NCBI RefSeq assembly: GCF_001190925.1
Contig: NZ_CP011072.1
Location: forward strand, 1,984,001-2,048,000
Reading direction: 5' to 3'
Length of the DNA stretch: 64,000 nucleotides
From: Azoarcus sp. CIB
GTDB taxonomy: Bacteria; Pseudomonadota; Gammaproteobacteria; Burkholderiales; Rhodocyclaceae
The notes below the pieces were generated by a model, which saw only the letters and a list, made by a program, of their open reading frames with translations, was not told the origin of the DNA and did no database searches. Within the stretch, counting starts at the first letter, position 1. Each line of letters starts with the position of its first letter. This document shows, piece after piece, positions 45,048-55,625 of the stretch. The translations under genes and the position numbers were made by a program.

Positions 45048-47426
45048 TCAGCTGCGGCGCAGCGCCGTGTATTCCTGCACCCCCTTCTCCAGGATGCCCT
45101 TCAACACCTTCTCCGGCGTGATCGGCGCCTCGGTGAACTGGATGCCGGTCGCATGGAAGATCGCATTCGCAACCGCGCCGATCGGACTCACGAGCCCCGA
45201 CTCGCCGACGCTCTTCGCGCCGAACGGGCCGACCGGATCGCCGTCCTCGACGAGGATCGTGGTGATCTTCGGCATATCCTCAGGGCCGAACATCTTGTAG
45301 TCGGTGAAGCTGTTGTTCTGCACCCGTCCGGCGGCGTCGTAGTCGATCTCCTCGCTCAACACGAACCCGAGGCCCTGCTGGATGCCGCCTTCGAGCTGCC
45401 CTTCGACCGCGGCCGGGTTGATCGCGCGGCCTATGTCGTGCGCATTGACGAGCTCGATGACGCGCACCTCGCCGGTCTCGGTGTCGACCTCGACCTCAGC
45501 GAAGGACGCGCCGAAGGGGGGCGAGTTGTGCGGCGCGAAGAAGCTCACGTAGCCCTGGATCTGGCCCGGCACCCCCTCCGCTTCGCCGGTCACGGGATCG
45601 ACGAAGTGGTACACGCCGGCGCGCGTGATCGCCTCGGCCTCGATGCCGTGCGAAGGGTCCGCCCTGACGAAGATCCGCTTGTCGCGGATGTCGAGCTCGT
45701 CGGCGGAAACGCCGAGCTGCGGCGACGCGCGCTCGAAGAGCTGGCGCTTCACCTCCTCGCAAGCCTTCTTCACCGCCGCGCCGCCCACGTAGATCGTGCG
45801 GCTCGCGTGCGCGCCGATGTCGAAGCCGGAGACGTCCGACGTGCCGCCCGACAACTGCACATGCTCGTACGGGAAGCCCAGCGTCTCGGCCGCGATCTGC
45901 TTCAAGGCCGTGTGCGAGCCCTGCCCCATGTCCGAGCAGGCGAAGAGGACCTCGGCGGTCGCGTCCTCGTTGAGCTTCACCGTGCAGGCCGTGTGCTCCA
46001 GCAGCATCGGCATCGCCCCGCTGGTGTGGTTCATCACCGCGACGCCGACGCCGCGCCGGATCGTCCCTTCCTGCTTCGCGTACTTGCGGCGCTTCTCGGT
46101 CCAGCCGATCGCCGCGGCACCGCGGTCCAGACACTCGTCCAGCGCGCACGAGGGATAGGTGACGCCTGGACACCAGCCGTCGTCGCCCACACCCTTGTGC
46201 CATTTCTTGCGCCATTCGACCGGATCGGCGCCAAGCTCCGCGCACCCGCGGTCAATCAGCTGTTCGAGCACGAAGTTCGTCTGCGGATTGCCGTAGCCGC
46301 GGAAGGCGCCGGTCAGGCCCTGGTTGGTGAAGTAGGACTCGCCGCGGTAGCGCAGCGCCGGGAAGCGGTACATGCCGCCGAGCCATGCGCCAGCCGTGAA
46401 GGCGGTGCCGGAGGCATCGAGGTAGTAGGCGCCCTTGTAGTTCTCGAAGCGAGCGTCGCACGCGACTGGCGTGCCGTCGCGCTTGAAGCCGATCCTCATC
46501 CAGTACTTGCCGGGATGGCGGCTCGGCGAGATCACCCAGTCCTCCTCGCGCAAGGTCTGCAGCTTCACCGGGTGGCCCGGCACCGCCAGCGCCATCGCGC
46601 AGGCCTGCGGCTCCGAGATCATGCCCAGGCGCGTGCCAAACCCGCCGCCGATCACCGTCGGAACGATCTTGACGAGGTTCATCGGCAGGTCGAAGAGCTT
46701 CGAGAGCTTGCGCTGCACGAGCTTGGGCATCTGCGACGAGGTCCAGCACGTGAGCCGCCCGCCGCTGTCGACTTTCGCGACGTACGCGTGCGGCTCCATC
46801 TGGCATTGCTTCTGTTTCGGCACATAGAACGAGTCTTCGACGATGACGTCGGCCTCCCCCATCGCCCCCTCGACATCGCCGCCGCCCAGCGCGTTGTTCG
46901 GGAACATCGCCTCGGGCAGCTGGAACGCCAGGTTGCCCGGTTTTTCCGGCGTGAACTGCACCGCCCCAGGCGCCCGCGAAGCCTCGGCGGTCAGGTACAC
47001 CGGCAGCGGCTCGTACTCGACGACGATCTTCGCCGCGGCGCGCTCGGCCGCCTCCTCGGAACGCGCGATGATCCCGCAGATCGCATCGCCCTGGTACTTC
47101 ACGTGCTCGGTGAAGATCGGCTGGTCGTCGATGTCGCCGAGCATGTCGTGCATCGACTCGGACACCATCAGGTCCATCACCGAGGAGTTGTAGCGCTTCG
47201 GCGTCACGTCCTTCGGACCGATCACGCGCACGACCCCCGGCGAAGCCGCCGCCGCCGAAAGATCCAGCCGCTTCACGCGCGCGTGGGCATGTTCCCAGCA
47301 GCGCACCACCTTGCCGTACAGCATGCCCGGCAGCTGGATGTCGCCCGCGTACTGCGCCTGCCCGGTCGCCTTCTCGCGCACATCCACGCGCGGCGCGTTC
47401 GTGCCGACGATCGTTTGCTCGCTCAT
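45048..47426 (-). CDS. second XDH-family molybdenum hydroxylase, molybdopterin subunit
   Basis: This 792-residue CoxL/XDH-type catalytic subunit has TVIGGGFGTRLG, GAFRGYGNPQ, SDMGQGSHTALKQ and the catalytic glutamate in GAKSVGESG. It is coupled by ATGA to the [2Fe-2S] subunit. It shares only the family framework with the molybdopterin subunit at 12310-14718. Promoter architecture puts it in the same regulon as padB, so it should act on a compound feeding the phenylacetate/phenylglyoxylate route, for instance aldehyde oxidation or ring or side-chain hydroxylation. The substrate is not readable from the sequence. Confidence 0.85.
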   Translation of the reverse strand: MSEQTIVGTNAPRVDVREKATGQAQYAGDIQLPGMLYGKVVRCWEHAHARVKRLDLSAAAASPGVVRVIGPKDVTPKRYNSSVMDLMVSESMHDMLGDIDDQPIFTEHVKYQGDAICGIIARSEEAAERAAAKIVVEYEPLPVYLTAEASRAPGAVQFTPEKPGNLAFQLPEAMFPNNALGGGDVEGAMGEADVIVEDSFYVPKQKQCQMEPHAYVAKVDSGGRLTCWTSSQMPKLVQRKLSKLFDLPMNLVKIVPTVIGGGFGTRLGMISEPQACAMALAVPGHPVKLQTLREEDWVISPSRHPGKYWMRIGFKRDGTPVACDARFENYKGAYYLDASGTAFTAGAWLGGMYRFPALRYRGESYFTNQGLTGAFRGYGNPQTNFVLEQLIDRGCAELGADPVEWRKKWHKGVGDDGWCPGVTYPSCALDECLDRGAAAIGWTEKRRKYAKQEGTIRRGVGVAVMNHTSGAMPMLLEHTACTVKLNEDATAEVLFACSDMGQGSHTALKQIAAETLGFPYEHVQLSGGTSDVSGFDIGAHASRTIYVGGAAVKKACEEVKRQLFERASPQLGVSADELDIRDKRIFVRADPSHGIEAEAITRAGVYHFVDPVTGEAEGVPGQIQGYVSFFAPHNSPPFGASFAEVEVDTETGEVRVIELVNAHDIGRAINPAAVEGQLEGGIQQGLGFVLSEEIDYDAAGRVQNNSFTDYKMFGPEDMPKITTILVEDGDPVGPFGAKSVGESGLVSPIGAVANAIFHATGIQFTEAPITPEKVLKGILEKGVQEYTALRRS

Positions 47427-47935
47427 TGCACGACCTCCTTGCAGGGTTCGACCGCCGCCGCTCGGCCCGGCATCGTCTGCGCCGCCTTCTTCACCGCCTT
47501 CACGATCTTTTCGTAGCCGGTGCAGCGGCAGATGTTGCCCTCCAGCGCGTGGCGGATCTCGGCCTCGCTCGGGTCGGGGTTCTTCGCGAGCAGGCTCGCC
47601 GTCTTGAGGACCATGCCCGGCGTGCAATAGCCGCACTGGATCGCGGCTTCGTCGACGAAGGCCTGCTGGATGTGGTCGAGCCGGCCGAAGTCGGCCCGCC
47701 CTGCTGCCGTCGTGATGCGCTTGCCGTCCATCGTCGCGGCGAGGGTCAGGCAGGAATTGATGGCCTTGTCCTCGATCAGCACCGTGCAGGCCCCGCATTC
47801 GCCCGTGCCGCAGCCGTATTTCGTCTCCGTCATGCCGAGCTCGTCGCGCAGCACGTCGAGCAGGGTGCGGTTGACGGCGACGTTCAGCCTGTACTCCTCG
47901 CCGTTGATGTGGAGGGTGATGTCCCGGTTCTTCAT
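47423..47935 (-). CDS. second XDH-family molybdenum hydroxylase, [2Fe-2S] subunit
   Basis: This 170-residue protein has the two [2Fe-2S] sites: [10 protein letters not shown] with a later NSC, and QCGYCTPGM with GNICRCTGY. The C-terminus carries a 25-residue extension with an extra Cys (VEPCKEVVQ). The ATG at 47935 is preceded by AAGGAGAC. It overlaps the large subunit start and lies 32 bp after the FAD subunit. Confidence 0.88.
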   Translation of the reverse strand: MKNRDITLHINGEEYRLNVAVNRTLLDVLRDELGMTETKYGCGTGECGACTVLIEDKAINSCLTLAATMDGKRITTAAGRADFGRLDHIQQAFVDEAAIQCGYCTPGMVLKTASLLAKNPDPSEAEIRHALEGNICRCTGYEKIVKAVKKAAQTMPGRAAAVEPCKEVVQ

Positions 47936-47967
47936 TCTCGTCTCCTTGTATTTTTCTGCCGCGTCGC

Positions 47968-48849
47968 TCACGCGGCGCCGCATGCTTCCTGGATTGCGCG
48001 CCTCAGCAGCACACCCGACACCTGCCTGCGGTATTCCGCGGTGGAGCGCTTGTCGTCGATGGGGCTGATCTCCCCCGGTACCGACGCGGCGGCGCGTTGC
48101 AGCACCTCCGCCGTGAGCTCCCGGCCCTTCAGCAGCGCCTCGGTTTTGGTCAGCCGCAGCGGCGTGGGTGCGACGCAGCCCATGGCGAGGCGTGCATCGA
48201 TGCACGTGTTGCCCGACATCTCGAGCCGGACCGCCACGTTGAGCTTGGCCAGATCCTCGCTCACACGCGTCATGCGCTTGAACGCGGAGCGCGAGCCGGC
48301 GGCGGGCGGCGGCAGGATCAGTTCGACGGCGAGTTCGTCGGGTTGGCGCGCGGTGACGCCGTACGACAGCCAGAAGTCGTCGATGTCGACCTCGCGGCTG
48401 CCGCCCGGCCCGTGCAGCACAAGGGCGCCCCCGAGCGCGTAGATTGCGCAGCTGCAGTCACCGGCAGGCGACGCACGCAGCAGGTTGCCCAGCACCGTGG
48501 CCGTATTGCGCACCTGTCCGGTCGCGAAGGTCCGCGCGGCATTCCAGAGGGCACGGTAATGCTGTTTCACCTCGGGCTGCACAAGCAGCTCGGCCACCGT
48601 CGCCTTCGCGCCGATGCGCAGGCCCTTTTCGGGGTCGAACAGCACGTAACCGAGACCGGGGACGTTCTCGAGGCTCATCACGAACTCGGGCAACTGGGCG
48701 GGCGACCGCGCGAACTTCATCGCGACCATGACGTCGGTTCCCCCGGCCATCACGGTGATCCGGTTGCGATGCGTCGACAGCAGCTCGACCGCCTCGGCGA
48801 CGCTCTGCGGCAGCAACAGGTTAAAGTCCGGCAATATTCGACTGCTCAT
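47968..48849 (-). CDS. second XDH-family molybdenum hydroxylase, FAD subunit
   Basis: This 293-residue CoxM-type FAD subunit has VMAGGTDVMVAMK, RNTATVLGNLLRASPAGDCSC and the C-terminal CO_deh_flav_C domain. It lacks the Cys insertion of 4-hydroxybenzoyl-CoA reductase, although a CSC follows the second FAD loop. It is the first gene of the operon; its promoter with tandem GGATAG sites lies at 48917-48968. Confidence 0.85.
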   Translation of the reverse strand: MSSRILPDFNLLLPQSVAEAVELLSTHRNRITVMAGGTDVMVAMKFARSPAQLPEFVMSLENVPGLGYVLFDPEKGLRIGAKATVAELLVQPEVKQHYRALWNAARTFATGQVRNTATVLGNLLRASPAGDCSCAIYALGGALVLHGPGGSREVDIDDFWLSYGVTARQPDELAVELILPPPAAGSRSAFKRMTRVSEDLAKLNVAVRLEMSGNTCIDARLAMGCVAPTPLRLTKTEALLKGRELTAEVLQRAAASVPGEISPIDDKRSTAEYRRQVSGVLLRRAIQEACGAA

Positions 48850-48916
48850 GGAGACACTCCTTCGCGAGAGGCAGGTGGGGTGGATCGGACGGCACGGGCG
48901 GCCCCGAACTCCCGTA

Positions 48917-48968
48917 TTGATACGGCGAGGGCACGGAAGCGGCTATCCGCGAGCTGCGGCAGCTATCC
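48917..48968 (-). promoter_or_regulatory. promoter of the second molybdenum-hydroxylase operon: tandem GGATAG sites
   Basis: Forward TATCC copies at 48944-48948 and 48964-48968 are 20 bp apart. On the minus strand the proximal GGATAG is followed after 20 nt by TATCAA (48922-48917). This intergenic region is shared with the divergent small ORF and sufS-like gene, so both directions may respond to the same activator. Confidence 0.6.
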
Positions 48969-49118
48969 CCATAGTTCGGAAACTTCACTTCGCGGCCGAA
49001 TGCGAACCGCGCGCGCCGCCCATACCCCGTGGGGGGGACGCTGCAGGCGGTGGATGGCTATAGTCACCTCACGTTCCACCGCATCGACGCTGCGTCGATT
49101 CACACGAGGAGAAACGCC

Positions 49119-49331
49119 ATGGCTTCCCGATATGATCCGATGGTCTCGCTGATGGATTCCGACGGTGAGGACACCGATGTGGCGGGCATTCCGTTTCCCG
49201 CCCCGCACTGCGCCGCGACGCCGGACTTCCCGGCCATGCCGGACGGCGATTCCTTCCTCGGCGAAGTGCTGGCGTTCATCCGCGACACCGCCGAGCGTGC
49301 GGGCGGCGGTGCGGCGGCGGACCGCGCCTGA
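49119..49331 (+). CDS. small acidic protein, unknown function
   Basis: This 70-residue ORF has a strong Shine-Dalgarno (CGAGGAGA) 6 nt before its ATG and precedes the desulfurase gene by 64 bp. It is acidic and proline-rich (MDSDGEDTDVAGIPFPAPHC), with a short C-terminal amphipathic helix (FLGEVLAFIRDTAERAG). No family is recognised. The spacing and RBS argue that it is translated. Confidence 0.55.
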   Translation: MASRYDPMVSLMDSDGEDTDVAGIPFPAPHCAATPDFPAMPDGDSFLGEVLAFIRDTAERAGGGAAADRA

Positions 49332-49395
49332 CACCCGGCGAGCGCCGCCTGGGTGACAATGACGGCAGGGACTGCACTCAGGAGAGGGAAGGAAG

Positions 49396-50664
49396 ATGAC
49401 GAAGGTCGCGATGGACAGCAGTGAGATCGCCTCCGGCACCATGCGGTGCGATCTCGCCCAGGCGCGCGCCGATTTCCCCATCCTGCGCACGCACGTGAAC
49501 GGTCACCCCTTGGCCTACCTCGACAATGCGGCGACGACGCAGAAACCCGACGCGGTCATCGATGCCGAGGCGGATTTCTACCGCAATGCCAATGCCAACG
49601 TGCACCGCGGCGTGCATGCCCTGAGCCAGCGGGCCACGGACGCCTACGAGGCCGCGCGCCACAAGGTCCGGTCATTCATCAATGCGCATGCCGATGCCGA
49701 AATCATCTTCGCGCGCGGCACGACCGAGGCCATCAACCTCGTCGCGCAAGGCTTCGCGGAGCCGCGCCTGGCTGCCGGCGACGAAGTCATCGTCAGCGCG
49801 ATGGAACACCATTCCAACATCGTGCCGTGGCAGATGGCGTGCCGCCGCACTGGCGCCGTGCTGCGCGTGGTGCCCGTCGACGATGCCGGCGAATTCGACC
49901 TCGACGCGTATGCCGAACTACTCAACGCGCGCACCCGCCTCGTGGCCGTGACCCACCTGTCGAACGCGCTGGGGACGATCACCCCGGTTCGCCGCATCAT
50001 CGACCTCGCCCATGCGCGGGGCGTGCCGGTGCTGGTCGACGGCGCGCAGGCGGTCTCGCATCTGCCAATCGACGTGCGCGCGCTCGACTGCGACTTCTAT
50101 GCGTTCTCCGCGCACAAGCTGTACGGCCCGACCGGCATCGGCGTGCTGTACGGCAAGACGGAGCACCTGCAGGCGATGACGCCGTGCCAGGGCGGCGGCG
50201 ACATGATCCGTTCGGTGAGCTTTGACGCGACCGAGTACAACGAGCTTCCCTACCGGCTCGAAGCCGGCACGCCCCACATCGCGGGCGTCGTCGGACTGGG
50301 GGCCGCGCTCGACTACGTGAGCGCGATCGGCATCGACCGCATCGCCGCCCACGAAAGCGAACTGCTGCACTACGCGACGCGACAGGTGACCGGCATTCCA
50401 GGGTTGCGCATCGTCGGGACCGCTGCGGAAAAGGCGGGCATCCTGTCCTTCACCCTCGCCGGCATCCATCCTCACGACATCGGCACGATGCTCGACGATT
50501 GCGGGATCGCAATCCGCGCCGGCCACCACTGCGCAATGCCGCTGATGCAGCGCCTCGGCGTCGACGGCACCGCACGCGCATCCTTTGCGCTGTACAACAC
50601 GCACGACGATGTGGACCGGCTCGTTGCGGGCATTCGGCGGGTCTGCGCCACGCTCCGCTCATGA
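49396..50664 (+). CDS. SufS-type cysteine desulfurase
   Basis: This 422-residue group II cysteine desulfurase has NAATTQKP, HHSNIVPWQ, DGAQAVSH, the PLP lysine in FSAHKLYGPTG, and the active-site Cys in RAGHHCAMPLM. No other suf gene is next to it. In the regulatory context of the molybdenum enzymes it may supply sulfur for FdhD/XdhC-dependent Mo sulfuration and Fe-S assembly, perhaps with the IscU-like protein at 18.7 kb. That partnership is inferred. Confidence 0.88.
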   Translation: MTKVAMDSSEIASGTMRCDLAQARADFPILRTHVNGHPLAYLDNAATTQKPDAVIDAEADFYRNANANVHRGVHALSQRATDAYEAARHKVRSFINAHADAEIIFARGTTEAINLVAQGFAEPRLAAGDEVIVSAMEHHSNIVPWQMACRRTGAVLRVVPVDDAGEFDLDAYAELLNARTRLVAVTHLSNALGTITPVRRIIDLAHARGVPVLVDGAQAVSHLPIDVRALDCDFYAFSAHKLYGPTGIGVLYGKTEHLQAMTPCQGGGDMIRSVSFDATEYNELPYRLEAGTPHIAGVVGLGAALDYVSAIGIDRIAAHESELLHYATRQVTGIPGLRIVGTAAEKAGILSFTLAGIHPHDIGTMLDDCGIAIRAGHHCAMPLMQRLGVDGTARASFALYNTHDDVDRLVAGIRRVCATLRS

Positions 50665-50777
50665 GTTCGATACAGATCGCGTCTACACGTCATCTGGCAG
50701 GCCGTTGAAAAACGCATGTTGAAAGCGAAGTCCGCCCTCGTTTTTCGATCCACATCGCTGTCTGCAGCGCCGGCGCG

Positions 50778-50948
50778 GAGGCCGAAGCACTGCTGTGCCA
50801 CGTACATCCGCAGCATCCGATCCAGTCCGATCGGCGGACGGCCGTGCCCTTCAGCCCTCGGGTAGAACGGTTCGAGCTCGGCCACCATCGCCGACCACGA
50901 TGTCATCGCCTCGATCTCAGTAAGAAACCTGCCGCGCCGCGTCAGCTT
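50778..50948 (-). pseudogene. IS5-family transposase fragment (N-terminal)
   Basis: The minus strand reads KLTRRGRFLTEIEAMTSWS, then FYPRAEGHGRPPIGLDRML and RMYVAQQCFGL. This is the N-terminal domain of IS5-type transposases, cut off after QQCFGL, with an in-frame stop just upstream. Only about 57 codons remain, and no catalytic DDE residues are present. Confidence 0.75.
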
Positions 50949-51115
50949 CTACGTCCCAGCGAACTCGCGCTCCGAAAAGCTCGATTGCATGCTGGGCCGC
51001 GATGTCCGACAGGTTCACGAATTATCTCAAACGCATCGATCCCGCAGGGCGATGGCGTCCGAATAAATCAGCGGTCCCTTTGGTTTGAAGCAGCTAAACA
51101 TCGCATGCTCACCGA

Positions 51116-51387
51116 TTTACCGTCATCAGGCTCCCTTGAGCGGACCCCGTCCATCACCTCCTCTTCGGGCGCGGGATTCGACGCCGGAGACCGTAGCGGA
51201 CCATCATGATTCGTCGTTGATCACCGGTCTGGTTTACCGTCAGATCGCCTCTGCTGGCAATTTCCCGAAAACCCTTGGCGGGCTTGGGATTGCGCCGCAG
51301 TTTACCGTCAAATATGTCATAGGTATTCTGACGGTAAACGAGCAACTCCCCAACAACTCGCGGCGTATACCGTCAAAAATACCGTCA
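51116..51387. repeat. six dispersed WTACCGTCA repeats, possible integrase arm-type sites
   Basis: TTTACCGTCA occurs at 51116-51125, 51233-51242 and 51301-51310 and inverted at 51329-51338. The variants TATACCGTCA and AATACCGTCA lie at 51366-51375 and 51378-51387. Spacing is irregular, unlike CRISPR. Clusters of short direct repeats beside an insertion point are typical of tyrosine-integrase arm sites, here 150-420 bp from the 3' end of guaA. Confidence 0.55.
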
Positions 51388-51431
51388 GTTCGAGCCGGTT
51401 CGCCTCGACGATTGGCGGGGTCCAGAAAGCA

Positions 51432-51459
51432 AGAAGCCCCAGCGTTTGCCGGGGCTTCT
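51432..51459 (-). terminator. hairpin terminator downstream of guaA
   Basis: AGAAGCCCC and GGGGCTTCT pair over 9 bp with a 10-nt loop. On the minus strand the stem is followed by TGCTTTC. It lies about 80 bp after the guaA stop, separated from it by the possible attachment region. Confidence 0.5.
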
Positions 51460-51536
51460 GCTCGTTGATAATTCGTTCCGCATCATCAACGACAATCACG
51501 TAGCTACTTGATTCTTAAAACATTTTTTTGTAACCG

Positions 51537-53102
51537 TCACTCCCACTCAATCGTCGCCGGCGGCTTTCCCGAAATGTCGTACACGACGCGATTGATGCCG
51601 CGTACCTCGTTGATGATGCGATTCGACACCTTCCCCAGCAGGCTGTGCGGCAGCTCGGCCCAGTGTGCGGTCATGAAGTCCTGCGTCTGCACCGCGCGCA
51701 GCGCGACGACGTACTCGTAGGTCCGGCCGTCGCCCATCACGCCGACGCTCTTCACCGGCAGGAAGACCGCGAAGGCCTGGCTGGTCTTGTCGTACCAGTC
51801 GGCGGCGCGCAGCTCGTCGATGAAGATCGCGTCCGCACGGCGCAGAAGGTCGGCAAAGTCCTTCTTCACCTCGCCGAGGATGCGCACGCCGAGGCCCGGG
51901 CCGGGGAAAGGATGGCGATACACCATGTCGTGCGGCAGACCCAGTGCGATACCCAGTTCGCGCACTTCGTCCTTGAACAGCTCGCGCAGCGGCTCGAGCA
52001 GCTTCAGGTTCAGCGTATCGGGCAGCCCGCCGACGTTGTGGTGACTCTTGATCGTGTGCGCCTTGCCGGTCTTCGAGCCGGCGGACTCGATCACGTCGGG
52101 ATAGATCGTCCCCTGCGCCAGCCACTTCGCGTTCGGCAGCTTTTTCGCCTCGGCCTGGAAGACCTCGACGAACTCACGGCCGATGATTTTGCGCTTCGCC
52201 TCCGGATCCGAGACGCCCTTGAGATGGCCCATGAACTGCTCGGTCGCATCCACATGGATCACCTTGACGCCGAGATTGCGCGAGAAGGTCTCCATCACTT
52301 GCTCGGCCTCGTTCAGGCGCAGCAGTCCGTTGTCGACGAACACGCAGGTCAGCTGCTCGCCGATCGCGCGATGCAGCAGTGCCGCGACCACCGAGGAATC
52401 GACACCGCCGGACAGACCGAGTATGACCTCCTCGTCGCCGACTTGGGCGCGCACCTTCTCGATCGCCTCGTTTACGTAGTCGGGCATGTTCCAGTCATGG
52501 CCGCAACCGCAGATCTCATGCACGAAACGGGCGATCATTTCCTTGCCCTTGATCGTGTGCGTGACCTCGGGATGGAACTGAACGGCATAGAACTTGCGCA
52601 CTTCGTCGGCCATCGCTGCAACCGGGCAGGATTCGTTGCTCGCGATCACCTTGAAGCCCGGCGGCAGCTCGGTCACCTTGTCGCCGTGGCTCATCCATAC
52701 GTCGAGAAGCCCATGCCCATCGTCGTTCGTGCGGTCCTGGATGCCACGGAAGAGCTCGGAGTGCCCGCGGGCGCGGATCTCGGCATAGCCGAACTCGCGC
52801 TTGCCGGAGCTCTCGACCTTGCCTCCGAGCTGCTGCGCCATCGTCTGCATGCCGTAGCAGATCCCAAGCACTGGGACACCGAGTTCGAAGACGGCCTGCG
52901 GCGCCTTCCACTCCTGTGCCTCGTAAACCGAATTCGGCCCGCCCGACAGGATGACGCCGGTGGGTGCGAACCCGCGCACGAAATCATCGGATACGTCGAA
53001 GGGATGAAGTTCGCAATACACCTGTTGCTCGCGCACGCGACGGGCGATGAGCTGGGTGACCTGGGAACCGAAATCGAGGATGAGGATTTTCTGGTGAGCC
53101 AT
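51537..53102 (-). CDS. guaA: GMP synthase (glutamine-hydrolysing)
   Basis: This 521-residue protein is full length. The N-terminal class I glutamine amidotransferase has its catalytic Cys in [11 protein letters not shown]. The ATP pyrophosphatase domain has the PP-loop [11 protein letters not shown], and the C-terminal dimerisation domain ends KPPATIEWE. It converts XMP to GMP. It follows guaB by 68 bp with a terminator hairpin between. The 3' end of guaA is a well-known integration target for genomic islands, and repeat-rich scar DNA lies directly downstream here. Confidence 0.97.
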   Translation of the reverse strand: MAHQKILILDFGSQVTQLIARRVREQQVYCELHPFDVSDDFVRGFAPTGVILSGGPNSVYEAQEWKAPQAVFELGVPVLGICYGMQTMAQQLGGKVESSGKREFGYAEIRARGHSELFRGIQDRTNDDGHGLLDVWMSHGDKVTELPPGFKVIASNESCPVAAMADEVRKFYAVQFHPEVTHTIKGKEMIARFVHEICGCGHDWNMPDYVNEAIEKVRAQVGDEEVILGLSGGVDSSVVAALLHRAIGEQLTCVFVDNGLLRLNEAEQVMETFSRNLGVKVIHVDATEQFMGHLKGVSDPEAKRKIIGREFVEVFQAEAKKLPNAKWLAQGTIYPDVIESAGSKTGKAHTIKSHHNVGGLPDTLNLKLLEPLRELFKDEVRELGIALGLPHDMVYRHPFPGPGLGVRILGEVKKDFADLLRRADAIFIDELRAADWYDKTSQAFAVFLPVKSVGVMGDGRTYEYVVALRAVQTQDFMTAHWAELPHSLLGKVSNRIINEVRGINRVVYDISGKPPATIEWE

Positions 53103-53121
53103 GGCAACGGTCTCGGGCTAC

Positions 53122-53154
53122 GAAAAAGGAAAGGCGGCCCGAGCGGGCCGCCTT
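53122..53154 (-). terminator. Rho-independent terminator between guaB and guaA
   Basis: AAGGCGGCCC and GGGCCGCCTT form a perfect 10-bp stem with a 4-nt loop, followed on the minus strand by TCCTTTTTC. It lies 17 bp after guaB, so guaA is likely read partly by read-through or from its own promoter. Confidence 0.7.
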
Positions 53155-53170
53155 CTGTGTCGGGATCGGA

Positions 53171-54697
<1,527 letters not shown>

Positions 54698-54714
54698 TCA
54701 ATGGAGTCCGTCCG

Positions 54715-55263
54715 ATGCGTCGCCTTAGCCTGCTCGTCCTGAGCCTGACCCTTGCACTGCCCGCTGCAGCACAGGTGTATCAATGGCGCGACGCGCAGGG
54801 ACGGATCAACTATTCGGACTCGCCCCCTCCTGCCGGAGCGGCGAAGACCGTCAAGCCCGCGAGCCGGCCCAAGGCGCCGGTGGCCGATGACGTCGCACCG
54901 GATCAATCGGCCGAGGCGGCGTCGCAGAGCCCCGCGACCGACGCTGCTGCGGGCGAAACCGGCAAGCCGGCGGGGGAAAAGGCCGATCCGTCCAAGCCGA
55001 AGACGATGGCGGAGAAGGAAACCGAATTCCGCCAGCGCAAAGTGGCCGCCGCCGAGGCCGAAGCCAAGGCCGAAAAGGAACGCCAAAAGGCGGCCGAACT
55101 CGCACGCTACTGCGACCAGGCGCGCAGCCAGATCGCAGGACTGAAGAATAGCCGCCGAATCACGCGTTTCAACAGCGAAGGGCAGCGCGAACTGATGGAC
55201 GATGCCGAACGCACGGCCGAGATCGATCGCACGCAGCGCAACATCGACCAGAACTGCAAGTAA
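54715..55263 (+). CDS. DUF4124 domain exported protein
   Basis: This 182-residue protein has a signal peptide (MRRLSLLVLSLTLALPAAAQ), followed at once by the DUF4124 motif VYQWRDAQGRINYSD. An Ala/Pro/Lys-rich linker and a charged coiled-coil stretch (about 100-135) follow. The C-terminal part contains YCDQARSQI and ends QNC. Such periplasmic proteins are common in betaproteobacteria, function unknown. It is divergent from guaB. Confidence 0.85.
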   Translation: MRRLSLLVLSLTLALPAAAQVYQWRDAQGRINYSDSPPPAGAAKTVKPASRPKAPVADDVAPDQSAEAASQSPATDAAAGETGKPAGEKADPSKPKTMAEKETEFRQRKVAAAEAEAKAEKERQKAAELARYCDQARSQIAGLKNSRRITRFNSEGQRELMDDAERTAEIDRTQRNIDQNCK

Positions 55264-55302
55264 GCGCCGCTGCCGGATTCATCCGGCGCAGGCGCACGGC
55301 CC

Positions 55303-55623
55303 TCATTCTTCGGCCGGACCGCCACCCTTCTTCATCACCTTGCCTTCCTCGGCACGCTTCTTCCGCACCGCCTTGGGATCGGCAATGAGCGGCCGGTAAA
55401 TCTCCACCCGGTCGCGGTCGCGCAGCTCGGTATCGAGACGCGTCAGCTTGGCGAAAACCCCGACCTTGTTGCGGCCGTCGATCTCGATATCGGGGTGCTT
55501 CACGAGCACTCCGGACGCTTCGATCGCATCGCGCACCGTCGCACCTTCGGCCACCCGGACCTTGATCAGCTCCTGCTTCGACGGCAATGCGTAGGAGACT
55601 TCCACGTCGATGAATGCGGCCAT
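55303..55623 (-). CDS. rnfH: RnfH family ubiquitin-like protein
   Basis: This 106-residue RnfH-type protein shows [27 protein letters not shown] and [21 protein letters not shown]. It is the second gene of the ratA-rnfH pair, starting 2 nt after the ratA stop (TGACAATG). An ATG two codons earlier would have no room for a Shine-Dalgarno. Confidence 0.9.
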   Translation of the reverse strand: MAAFIDVEVSYALPSKQELIKVRVAEGATVRDAIEASGVLVKHPDIEIDGRNKVGVFAKLTRLDTELRDRDRVEIYRPLIADPKAVRKKRAEEGKVMKKGGGPAEE

Positions 55624-55625
55624 TG

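Larger units (their letters stand above)
50665..51536. other. gene-poor scar region between sufS-like gene and guaA
   Basis: About 870 bp contain no intact gene. The left part holds an IS5-type transposase fragment and an IS-end-like GGCAGGCCGTTGAAAAACG (50697-50715). The right part holds six ACCGTCA-type repeats and a hairpin, ending at the guaA stop codon. GC content drops in the right half. This fits an old integration and decay site at the 3' end of guaA. Confidence 0.6.

Noticed and set aside
51116-51387. CRISPR array
   Set aside because: Repeats are only 9-10 bp, irregularly spaced and partly inverted, with no leader or cas genes.
51085-51499. Short open frames in the guaA scar region
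   Set aside because: They read across the repeats and hairpin, have no RBS and no recognisable protein sequence.
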